A stretch of DNA of 64,000 bases from Verrucomicrobiota bacterium (lineage in GTDB: Bacteria; Verrucomicrobiota; Verrucomicrobiia; JADLBR01): positions 1 to 64,000 of the forward strand of contig JAKQKQ010000187.1 in the NCBI GenBank assembly GCA_029560585.1. The letters are read 5' to 3'. The position numbers were made by a program, and so were the translations under genes. Below, in pieces: positions 44,801 to 52,571 of the stretch. Positions within the stretch are counted from its first letter, which is position 1, and every line of letters starts with the position of its first letter. The notes under the pieces were generated by a model. That model ran no database searches and had not been told where the DNA came from. It was given only the letters and a program-made list of their open reading frames with translations.

Positions 44801-45843
44801 CCACCGACGTCATACATCGGGCAGGGCGAGATCGGGTGCAACAGAGGCTCGCCCCCGTCCTTGCGAAGCAGGCGGCGCGGCTCCGCCCACGTCTCCCCGC
44901 CATCGGCGCTCACGCTCCAGAAAGGGCTTCCGGCCCCCGTGCGCATGACGCAGAACAGCCGTCCGTCGGGCAATTTCACGATGGAGGGCTCCTGGCAGAC
45001 GCTATTCTCAGGGCATTTCGGATACGGCACGGCCAAAGCCTTCTCGTTGGCCGCGAACCAGCTGATCTTCAGATCCCGTGGCTCCGGGCTGTCATCCACA
45101 TTCTCGAAGCGCATGAACTCGACGCGCGAATCGGCGGACGCCAGATTTTTGATCGGCGATGGCTTTCTCACCTCAAAACTGGTCCAGCGCGTGAAACCCG
45201 CGAAGTACTTGCCGTCCTTGCCGAGCCGCAGCGGCTTCTGCCAGCAGAGCATATTCGGTGGCATCGAGGGGTCGGGATTGTCGTTGATGCTGCGCGCGAC
45301 GGGAATGTTCTGCGGTCTCGACCACGTCGCGCCGTTGTCATCGCTGAAAATACCGTTCAGCCAGCCGGTGTGGTGGACGAAACAATCGGATTTGCCGATG
45401 CTCTGGCTGTAGAGCACGTAGATCCGACCCCTCCTGCTCACCAGCGGATAGGCCCAGCTGGCCATCGGCCCGTCCCCCGCCCGCTTCGGCCCGGCGAGGA
45501 TGCGCGGCTTGGACCAGGTCTTCCCATCGTCCTTGCTCTGCGAAAACGTGATGTGCTGGTCCGGCGGTGTGTCGGGCGAGTAGTTCTCCACAGAGCTTTG
45601 CGTCCACACGGCCATCAGCGAACCATCCGGTCCGTCGAACACGAGAAAGTGCTCGTTGCCGGTGTCGCTCACGCCCGCGTCGCCGACCTCCGGCACAAAC
45701 ACGACGTAGTCGGGCCTGGTGATGTGGAGCTGCATGGCGATACGCGCCTTAAGTTCGGAGGGTGACGCGATGAAATGCTTGTTGGTGTCGGTTCCATGCA
45801 ATACAGCCGACAGCGCGAGAAACAGGAACGGGAGATGTTTCAT
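41830..45843 (-). CDS. Three-domain exported enzyme: sialidase-like / alpha-L-fucosidase (GH29) / sialidase-like
   Basis: This 1337-residue protein has a signal peptide ([17 protein letters not shown]) and AAAGGA 9-10 bases before the ATG. Residues 40-475 are a propeller with [22 protein letters not shown] and [11 protein letters not shown], ending [14 protein letters not shown]. Residues about 498-905 are a complete GH29 fucosidase: [48 protein letters not shown], the nucleophile Asp686 in [11 protein letters not shown], and [19 protein letters not shown]. Residues about 925-1337 are a second propeller, a relative of the first (WTQSSVE in both; [14 protein letters not shown] at the end). No linker stop is present. 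It probably removes fucose and a second sugar from one glycan. Confidence 0.85.
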   Translation of the reverse strand: [1337 protein letters not shown]

Positions 45844-45883
45844 CGAGATCATTCCTTTCTGACCGGTGTCATGTCTTGCCTGT

Positions 45884-46141
45884 TCAATGTGAAGTTGCCC
45901 AACCGCGCCCGGCGGGCGGGGTGGATTGTGGCCTGGCGATGCGTTTGGCGTTTGCGATGTGCGGCGTCGGAATTTCGTGGCAGCCATATGCGCCGCCATC
46001 GCCATAACCGAGATCATCAATCAGCATCACGATGATGTTGGGGCCCCGGGATTCGGCCGCATCAGCAGCCAAGCCCAGCACCGCGGCGACGGCAACGGAC
46101 ATCGAGACTGCCGCGTTTCGAAACCCACCCCGCCTGCTCAT
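45884..46141 (-). pseudogene. N-terminal stump of an exported sulfatase
   Basis: From ATG 46141 the frame reads a signal peptide (AAVSMSVAVAAVLGLAADA), then RGPNIIVMLIDDLGYGDGG and YGCHEIPTPHIAN, which is the opening of arylsulfatases (metal-binding DD pair included). After about 65 residues homology ends (KRIARPQSTPPAGRGWATSH) and the frame stops, well before the Cys-x-Pro-x-Arg active-site motif. Only the first tenth of the gene survives. The fusion gene starts 41 bases further on, so a deletion probably joined the two. Confidence 0.7.
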
Positions 46142-46171
46142 AGAGTCACATGAATATCCATTCCGGCGCAA

Positions 46172-48193
46172 TCATCTCTGTCCCTGTTCGCCCTCAGGAA
46201 GAAAGACTCCGATGTGCCCCTCCTTGGCGCGCAGTTGGAAGACACGCCCTCCGTGGACAATCTCGGATTCGATCTGCTTCTTGTTCGACCATCGAAGCGA
46301 GATGATCGCGTCCGGGCGGAAGCCGCGGAATCGTTCCAGCGCGTACTTCACCCTCGAATGATCCGTGACGTTCACGTCCAGAAAACGCACACCCGGATGA
46401 TCCTCGCAGAGAAGGACCATCATCGGGTATTCCCAATCCGCACCGACGAAACCGACCGCGCTCAACCTGCGATCCTTCAAGAACTGCTGCGCATTCGTGA
46501 AAGGTTCCTTGCGATGGGGAAACCAAAAGTAGCGCTCGTCCCGCTTCTTCGGCAGCATGGAATGCTCGCCCAACAGCGGCCTTTCGCAGGAGTAGAGGAG
46601 CAGGGGCACGGCCAGTCCGGTCAGGAGGATCATACACACGGCCCGACCGACGATCCCGATCCGGTTCTCGTTCGCGCCAAACAGCGCGGCGGCGACGAAG
46701 GGCGCCGACATGACGAAGAAGGGCGTGTGGAGCCGGCTGTGGAATGGCTGCCACTTCAGGTAACCGCAGAACAGGAAGAAGCCCGTCACGCAGCAGAGGG
46801 CGTAACCGAGGAGCCCCTCCCGCTGTCGCAGCCTTTGTCGACCGACAATCATGCCCAACGAGGCAAAGATCATCAGAAAATGCAGAGGGTTTGAGACGCC
46901 CTCGTCGCTGCGAAATCGGCGCCGCTCGCCCGGGTTCTTGGACACGTTCTTATTGGCGCTGCAGCGAAACTGCTGTGTTGCCCATGTGGTGCGCCGGTCG
47001 TTGACATCCATGCCCAGGAATTCGTGGAGACGGATGGCCGCATCTTCAACGGCGAGGTTGACCGTTACGGATGGCGTCATGTGAAAATGCGTCGCGGTAT
47101 TTCGAATCAGGTTGGACAGGATGGCCTTGGGCGTGAAGATTTCGTTCACGACACTGCCGTTGATGTTCTTCTCACGGTCCAAGGTCGTGTCGGTAATGCC
47201 CAGCAGATTTCCGCACAGCTCGTGGCATCGGGCATAGAATGAGGCGTTCAGGAGCAGGGTGAGCGCGGCGCAAGCGGCCAGCGGAGTCGCCGCGGCAAGC
47301 CGGCGGCGTCCGATCTCCAGCATCACGAACCGCACCAGGAATGGCGCCGCATAGAGATACGCGGTCGCTTTTGTGAGGATGGCCAGCCCCAGGGCCAGAC
47401 CGGGCAAAAGGCGAGACAGCCCACGCGCGCGGTCGGATTCTTCGGGACGCAAGGTGAAACACGCGAAACCCATGATCCAGAAGGTCACGACATAATCCAC
47501 ATAGGTGCTGGAGGCCTCGAGGATGCCCATCGGAATCGTCGCGATAAAAAGCGCCGAACAGAGGGACGCGGTCCGGCCCAGCCCAAACCGCGCGCAGAGG
47601 AACGCCGACGCGACCATGCAGCCAATGAACGCATACCATTGCACGAAATTTGCCAGCCGATCGGAACCGCTGAGGAGCTGGAGGTGCATGACGTCGTATT
47701 CCGCGCCGGGCGCCAGCTGGTTCTGACTTGCGAAGTGCGTCGGATAGAAATCCACCGTCCGGTTCTGGATCCAGAAAAGGACCCGGGACATATGATAGTC
47801 CATCGAATCCCAGGTGTTCGGCGGCCCGATGAAGGCAACGGCGCCGATCGTTGCCGTGATTGCCAGGATCGCGGCGAGCAGCAACAACTGCCCGGGGCTG
47901 TATCGCGGCCGGGGTTGCCCGGGTCGGGGCGGGTGCTTCCTTAGCGTCGCAACATAGAGCGCGGCGGAGGCGATCGCGGCCGCCATCCAGAAGACCAGCA
48001 GACACGGAAAGGTCAGCGCCTCAAAGAGGCTCAGCGTTTCCGTGGCGGCGGCAAGGAGAGTGCCCCATAGCGTCGATCCACTCAAGAATGTGTACGGCAC
48101 GCTGTTTGGATCCCCGGCGGCAGAACGCAGCCGAAAAATTGTGAGACAGATAAACAGCAGACTGACAAGGGGCAGTAGGCCAACGACAGTCAT
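46172..48193 (-). CDS. Polytopic membrane glycosyltransferase (PMT/GT39-like)
   Basis: This 673-residue inner-membrane protein has about 11-12 hydrophobic helices. After the second helix region comes FIGPPNTWDSMDYHMSRVLFWIQNRTVDFYPTHFASQNQ, the extracytoplasmic loop of GT39/ArnT-like transferases, where the Asp residues near WDSMDYH are expected to be catalytic. A soluble C-terminal domain of about 150 residues follows (NAQQFLKDRRLSAVGFVGADWEYPMMVLLCEDHPGVRFLDV). Such enzymes move sugars from polyprenyl carriers to proteins or glycans outside the membrane. The ATG overlaps the stop of the upstream gene. It is unusual as a biosynthetic gene within a degradative run. Confidence 0.8.
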   Translation of the reverse strand: MTVVGLLPLVSLLFICLTIFRLRSAAGDPNSVPYTFLSGSTLWGTLLAAATETLSLFEALTFPCLLVFWMAAAIASAALYVATLRKHPPRPGQPRPRYSPGQLLLLAAILAITATIGAVAFIGPPNTWDSMDYHMSRVLFWIQNRTVDFYPTHFASQNQLAPGAEYDVMHLQLLSGSDRLANFVQWYAFIGCMVASAFLCARFGLGRTASLCSALFIATIPMGILEASSTYVDYVVTFWIMGFACFTLRPEESDRARGLSRLLPGLALGLAILTKATAYLYAAPFLVRFVMLEIGRRRLAAATPLAACAALTLLLNASFYARCHELCGNLLGITDTTLDREKNINGSVVNEIFTPKAILSNLIRNTATHFHMTPSVTVNLAVEDAAIRLHEFLGMDVNDRRTTWATQQFRCSANKNVSKNPGERRRFRSDEGVSNPLHFLMIFASLGMIVGRQRLRQREGLLGYALCCVTGFFLFCGYLKWQPFHSRLHTPFFVMSAPFVAAALFGANENRIGIVGRAVCMILLTGLAVPLLLYSCERPLLGEHSMLPKKRDERYFWFPHRKEPFTNAQQFLKDRRLSAVGFVGADWEYPMMVLLCEDHPGVRFLDVNVTDHSRVKYALERFRGFRPDAIISLRWSNKKQIESEIVHGGRVFQLRAKEGHIGVFLPEGEQGQR

Positions 48194-49779
48194 GGTTCGC
48201 TCCGTTCTGCGGGCGACACCAGCAGCATCGCCCACGGTTCCAGCGCGGGAACCTCCAACGCGGTACGTCCCTCGGTGCTGGCGCACGGGATGTCCGCGGC
48301 GCGGGTGAACTTCGAGAAGTCCTTCGTTTCTTCTGCGCGCGCGTGATCGTCGGCGCCTCGCCGGGCAGGGGTGAGGAGGCGGCATGTGATGTGCCTGCCG
48401 CGAAAGAAACGCGCATTGTCCAGCATGACGCGCAACGGCTTCGCCTCCTTGCCCCAGTCACACAGATGCACCACGACGGGCATGTCGCGCCCGCCGGGCA
48501 CAGCGCGCACGAACGCGCAGGCATCTTCATTCCCAGCCAGCACGACGGGCGGCCGATCGCCATACCATTCATCGCGGATGCCCTCGCCAACGGCGGCGGC
48601 GTACTCGTATCCATCGAACCATCGGGCATTGTCTCGGACAAACGCGAAGAAATGGCCGTAATCCTGCGGTTCGCCGTAGAAGCGCTCCGAGCCTTTGATC
48701 CAGACATCCCACGGCGCGACAAAATTTTGGCCAAGACAATAGGCCAAGCACAGAATTTTCCGATTGGCCTCAACGTCGGTGCTTCTGAACGTGAACACCT
48801 GGGCCCTGTTCATGCGGGTGATGGCCAGCGCCTTTTTCCAGAGGGAAACCGGCGAAGGTGGGTCGTATGCGGAGAGTTCCCCCACCGCGAAATCGAACAG
48901 ATTGATCGGGGAATCCCACTTGGTGTAGGAACCGTTATTGCAGGCAAACGGGAAACGTCGCCCTGCCTTCCCGTCGGCACTCCTGCGCAACCCCTCAAGA
49001 AAAGCCCGAACGCCCTTCTCGTAGGTATGTTCAAAGTGCCTGCGCAATCCCGGATTCCGGTTCCCGGCGAGGATGAACTGCCGGTAGTCGAAGGCGGCCG
49101 GATCCGCGATACCGAGCGCCTTGAGTTCAGTCGATGGAAGTTCGGCCAGATAGGCGCGGAATCGGCCCAGGCAATACCCGCAGAAACACCCCCGCGTCTC
49201 CGGGTCGTTTGGTTCACCGCCCCATTTCAACATTTGCGCCGTGTCGGGGTCGTCGATGTGCATGTAGGTCGCCCCCGCCTCGACCGCAAAGATCACGTCC
49301 TGTTCCATCAAACGAAAGAACTCTGGATTGCTGTAGCATCCCCAGGGCGGCTTCCAGTTCTGCCAGCCCGCGATCAGGGGTTGCCCGTGGATACCCTCGG
49401 CGCGGCCGATCCGATACGTGGCGCCCCCGCTGCCTTCGCCAGGTCCGTTGTCCGGCCGACACGGCGATGTGCAATGGCTGATCGGGTAGCCCCGTTTCGA
49501 GCATTCCGAGATGAACTCTCTTGTGGCGTACACCCAGTCGAATCGGGTCCCGTGAAAAAGCGCGACCTTCTCGAATGGATCAACACCCGCCCGCATCCAT
49601 CGAATCGAAAAACAGACATCGCTGTGCCGCGGTGCCCCCGGGGGGCGTTGCCACCGCAGCGCCACGTCCGCCACGGTTTGCGGCGCAGTGGCTGGCGCAC
49701 TCGCAGGCGCACCCCATGACACGCCCAGCGCCATCAGCGGTGCCATCGCCAACCGGACCATTCCGCAGCGGACTCTCAT
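48190..49779 (-). CDS. Exported TIM-barrel protein, putative glycoside hydrolase
   Basis: This 529-residue protein has a signal peptide (MVRLAMAPLMALGVSWGAPASA). The barrel pattern includes FDWVYATREFISECSKRGYPISHCTSPC, LMEQDVIFAVEAGATYMHIDDPDTAQ (acidic strand end, possibly catalytic), CFCGYCLGRFRAYLAELP, and FPFACNNGSYTKWDSPINLFDFAVGELSAYDP. The CxCxxC-type cluster followed by a helix recalls the GHL6-like protein at 21642. The C-terminal region (MPVVVHLCDWGKEAKPLRVML) is a beta-sandwich. It is the first gene of the long minus-strand run and lies 54 bases from the palindromic operator shared with the GntR gene. Confidence 0.65.
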   Translation of the reverse strand: MRVRCGMVRLAMAPLMALGVSWGAPASAPATAPQTVADVALRWQRPPGAPRHSDVCFSIRWMRAGVDPFEKVALFHGTRFDWVYATREFISECSKRGYPISHCTSPCRPDNGPGEGSGGATYRIGRAEGIHGQPLIAGWQNWKPPWGCYSNPEFFRLMEQDVIFAVEAGATYMHIDDPDTAQMLKWGGEPNDPETRGCFCGYCLGRFRAYLAELPSTELKALGIADPAAFDYRQFILAGNRNPGLRRHFEHTYEKGVRAFLEGLRRSADGKAGRRFPFACNNGSYTKWDSPINLFDFAVGELSAYDPPSPVSLWKKALAITRMNRAQVFTFRSTDVEANRKILCLAYCLGQNFVAPWDVWIKGSERFYGEPQDYGHFFAFVRDNARWFDGYEYAAAVGEGIRDEWYGDRPPVVLAGNEDACAFVRAVPGGRDMPVVVHLCDWGKEAKPLRVMLDNARFFRGRHITCRLLTPARRGADDHARAEETKDFSKFTRAADIPCASTEGRTALEVPALEPWAMLLVSPAERSEP

Positions 49780-49833
49780 GGTTCTCGCGCGCCAAATGTC
49801 GGCGCGCACGACTCCCGCGCCAGGACGTCTGAC

Positions 49834-49847
49834 ACTGATATATCAGT
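49834..49847. promoter_or_regulatory. Palindromic operator, site 2, beside the GntR gene
   Basis: ACTGATATATCAGT is a perfect 14-base palindrome in the divergent gap between the barrel gene (start 49779, minus) and the GntR/FCD gene (start 49880, plus). The same 14 bases occur at 16669-16682. The position, 32 bases before the regulator's ATG, fits autoregulation and control of the divergent run. Confidence 0.75.
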
Positions 49848-49879
49848 TTCTCGTTGACTCATGCAGCGCCGGGCGCAGC

Positions 49880-50665
49880 ATGTCAATCATGTTTCCCAGG
49901 CGGGCCCGGTTCGGCGAAGCGCGAGGGGGCAGCCTCACGTCGCGGGCGTACGCCGGCATACGCGCGGCGATCCTGAGCGGCGAACTGCCCCTGGGCGACC
50001 CGATCTCGGGCCGGGGGCTCGCGCGGCGGCTCCGGATGAGCCTTCTGCCGGTGGCCCAAGCGCTCAAGCAACTCGAGAACGATGGCCTCGTGGAAAGCCG
50101 CCCGCGGGCGGGGACGGTCGTGCGGATGCCGACCGGGGAGGATATCCGGGGGCACTACGTCGTGCGGGAGGCACTGGAGACCCAATCCGCCAGGCTGTTT
50201 GCCGAAAAGGCGACGGCGGCAGAGCGGCGAGAGCTGCGCGCGATGGCGTCGGCGCTCGACGCCCTGTACGCCAACCCGCGGCACAGGATCCAGGATGCCT
50301 GCGGCGCGCACGCGGCCTTCCACCACCGGATCGCGGAATGCGCCCGATGCCCGGAGCTGTTGCGCGCCATTGAGAAGAGTCACGTCCTGGTCATGAACTG
50401 GCTGTACAACAGCGCCGCGGGATTCCACCAGTCGCCCGGCCGCTGGCACAGCGCCCTGACGGCGGCACTGGTGGGCGGTGATCCTGATGCCGCCGACCGG
50501 AAGATGCGCGAGCACGTTCGTTTCGGAATGGAGACCGTTCTGGGGCGACTTGCGGCGAGCAACATGTTGGCCGATGCCGCGCGGCAGGTCTTTACGCGGC
50601 AGCCGCGGCGGCGGAGACGGCTCTCAGGAGGATCGAAAGAGGAACCGTATCGAAAGGCGACATGA
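49880..50665 (+). CDS. GntR-family regulator with FCD domain
   Basis: This 261-residue transcription regulator has the FadR-subfamily winged helix at about residues 20-85: RAYAGIRAAILSGELPLGDPISGRGLARRLRMSLLPVAQALKQLENDGLVESRPRAGTVV. The all-helical FCD ligand-binding domain follows (about 90-235). It carries the usual His positions in AAFHHRIAECA and WHSALTAALVGGDPDAADRKMREHV, which often bind a metal and a carboxylate such as a sugar acid. The ATG at 49880 was chosen because the DNA-binding domain follows and the operator lies 32 bases upstream. It is the first gene of the plus-strand operon; the next gene starts 1 base after its stop. Confidence 0.85.
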   Translation: MSIMFPRRARFGEARGGSLTSRAYAGIRAAILSGELPLGDPISGRGLARRLRMSLLPVAQALKQLENDGLVESRPRAGTVVRMPTGEDIRGHYVVREALETQSARLFAEKATAAERRELRAMASALDALYANPRHRIQDACGAHAAFHHRIAECARCPELLRAIEKSHVLVMNWLYNSAAGFHQSPGRWHSALTAALVGGDPDAADRKMREHVRFGMETVLGRLAASNMLADAARQVFTRQPRRRRRLSGGSKEEPYRKAT

Positions 50666-50666
50666 T

Positions 50667-52562
50667 ATGAAATCACGCACCACATTTGCGCTCATCGGGG
50701 CGCTGCTTGGCACCGCACTTGCCACCATGGGCGCAGCGCAACCCGTAAAGGATGCATCAGCCGCCGGAGTCCCCGACCCGCGCCACATCACGAATGGCCA
50801 GAACATTCCCAGCGAGGGGTACGCGGACCAGCCGTACATCATCAAGACCGATGACGGCGCATGGCTGTGCGTGATGACGACCGGCGTGGGCGTCGAGGGC
50901 GCGGGCGGCCAGCACGTGGTCTCAATGCGCAGCACCGACCGCGGCAAGACGTGGGGCGACATTGTCCCGATCGAGCCCGCCGACGGACCCGAGGCGTCAT
51001 ACGCCGTGATGCTCAAAGTCCCCTCCGGCCGCATCTACGTCTTCTACAACCACAATACCGACCGCGTGCCCGAGGTGAAACGCGAGGACAAAGGCGTCTA
51101 TAAGCGCGTCGACTCGCTGGGCCACTACGTCTTCAAGTACAGCGATGACGGTGGCCGCAGTTGGTCGGGGAAACGATACGAAGTGCCGATCCGGGAATTC
51201 GAGTGCGACCGCAATAACGTGTACGGCGGAAAGCTGCGCTTCTTCTGGAACGTCGGCCGCCCGCTGATCCTCGGCGACTCCGCCATCATGGTGATCCACA
51301 AGGTCGGGGCCATGGGCGAAGGCTTCTTCGCACAGTCCGAGGGCGCCTTCTTCAAGAGCAAGAACATCCTCACTGAACGCGACCCCGAGAAGATCACGTT
51401 CGAGACACTGCCCGACGGCGACATCGGCCTGCGCACGCCCGCCGGCGGCGGTCGAGTCGCCGAGGAGCAGAGCATCGTCAAGCTCAGCGACGATTCGCTG
51501 TACTGCGTCTATCGCACCGTCGACGGGTGGCCCACGTGCGCCTATAGCCGCAACGGTGGCCACGAGTGGACGGCGCCCGCCTACAAGACCTATTCGCCGG
51601 GCGGGCGGCGCGTGAAACACCCGCGGGCCGCAAACTTCGCATGGAACTGCGCCAACGGAAAGTTCCTGTATTGGTTCCACAATCACGGCGGACCGTTCAT
51701 AGGAAAGATGGCCGCGGACCCCCGCGGGGCCTCCAGCAGCCCCTACGATGATCGAAACCCCGCATGGCTCATGGCCGGCCGCGAGATCGACACGCCACGG
51801 GGCAAAATGATCGAATGGTCCCAGCCGGAAATCCTCCTCTACGACGACGATCCTTACATCCGCATGAGCTATCCCGACCTCGTCGAGGAGGGCGGCAAGT
51901 TCTTTGTCACCGAAACACAAAAGAACGTCGGCCGGCTGCACGAGATTCCGAACGCGCTGGTCGAAGGCCTGTTCAACCAGTGGGACAACCACACCATCTC
52001 GACCAACGGACTGGCCCTCAACCTGCCAGCCGGCAAACCGATCCCCGCCGAGACCAAGATGCCGAAACTGCCAAAGCTGAACTTCCGCGACAGCAAGCGC
52101 GCCGATTACGGCTGCAAGGACGCCCGGGCCGGCTTCAGCATCGACCTGTGGATACAGCTGGACTCACTCAAACCGGGTCAGGCCATCCTCGACAGCCGCG
52201 ATGAGGAGGGCAAGGGCATCATCCTTTCGACGACCGCCGCCGGCCCCATCAAGATCGCGCTCAACGACGGCCGCAGCGAGTCGTCCTGGGACAGCGACCG
52301 GGGCGCCGTGCGGGTCGGCAAACCGCAGCACGTCGTCATCACGGTGGATGGCGGCCCAAAGATCATAACGTTTGTCGTGAACGGCGTCCTCTGCGATGGA
52401 GGCGACGAGCGACAATTTGGCTGGGGACGCTTCAGCCCCAATCTCCGGACACCCAATGGCTCGCCAACGCTCAAGATCGGACCCGCCGTCCGCTCCCTCC
52501 GCATCTACAACCGCGCCCTGCGCACGAGCGAGGCGGTCGGCAGCTTCCGCGCCGGAATGTAG
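50667..52562 (+). CDS. Exported sialidase-like propeller with C-terminal LamG-like domain
   Basis: This 631-residue protein has a signal peptide (FALIGALLGTALATMGAAQP). Asp-box type motifs STDRGKTWGD, SDDGGRSWSG and SRNGGHEWTAP mark the propeller (about 40-460). Its N-terminal PSEGYADQPYIIKTDDGAWLCVMTTGVGVEGAGGQHVVSM block recurs in many such proteins. The C-terminal 160 residues (ARAGFSIDLWIQLDSLKPGQAILDSRDEEGKG ... GPAVRSLRIYNRALR) form a laminin-G/concanavalin domain. AAAGG lies 9-10 bases before the ATG. Being coupled to the GntR regulator, it is likely the first catabolic enzyme of this operon. Confidence 0.8.
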   Translation: MKSRTTFALIGALLGTALATMGAAQPVKDASAAGVPDPRHITNGQNIPSEGYADQPYIIKTDDGAWLCVMTTGVGVEGAGGQHVVSMRSTDRGKTWGDIVPIEPADGPEASYAVMLKVPSGRIYVFYNHNTDRVPEVKREDKGVYKRVDSLGHYVFKYSDDGGRSWSGKRYEVPIREFECDRNNVYGGKLRFFWNVGRPLILGDSAIMVIHKVGAMGEGFFAQSEGAFFKSKNILTERDPEKITFETLPDGDIGLRTPAGGGRVAEEQSIVKLSDDSLYCVYRTVDGWPTCAYSRNGGHEWTAPAYKTYSPGGRRVKHPRAANFAWNCANGKFLYWFHNHGGPFIGKMAADPRGASSSPYDDRNPAWLMAGREIDTPRGKMIEWSQPEILLYDDDPYIRMSYPDLVEEGGKFFVTETQKNVGRLHEIPNALVEGLFNQWDNHTISTNGLALNLPAGKPIPAETKMPKLPKLNFRDSKRADYGCKDARAGFSIDLWIQLDSLKPGQAILDSRDEEGKGIILSTTAAGPIKIALNDGRSESSWDSDRGAVRVGKPQHVVITVDGGPKIITFVVNGVLCDGGDERQFGWGRFSPNLRTPNGSPTLKIGPAVRSLRIYNRALRTSEAVGSFRAGM

Positions 52563-52571
52563 GGCGATCGA

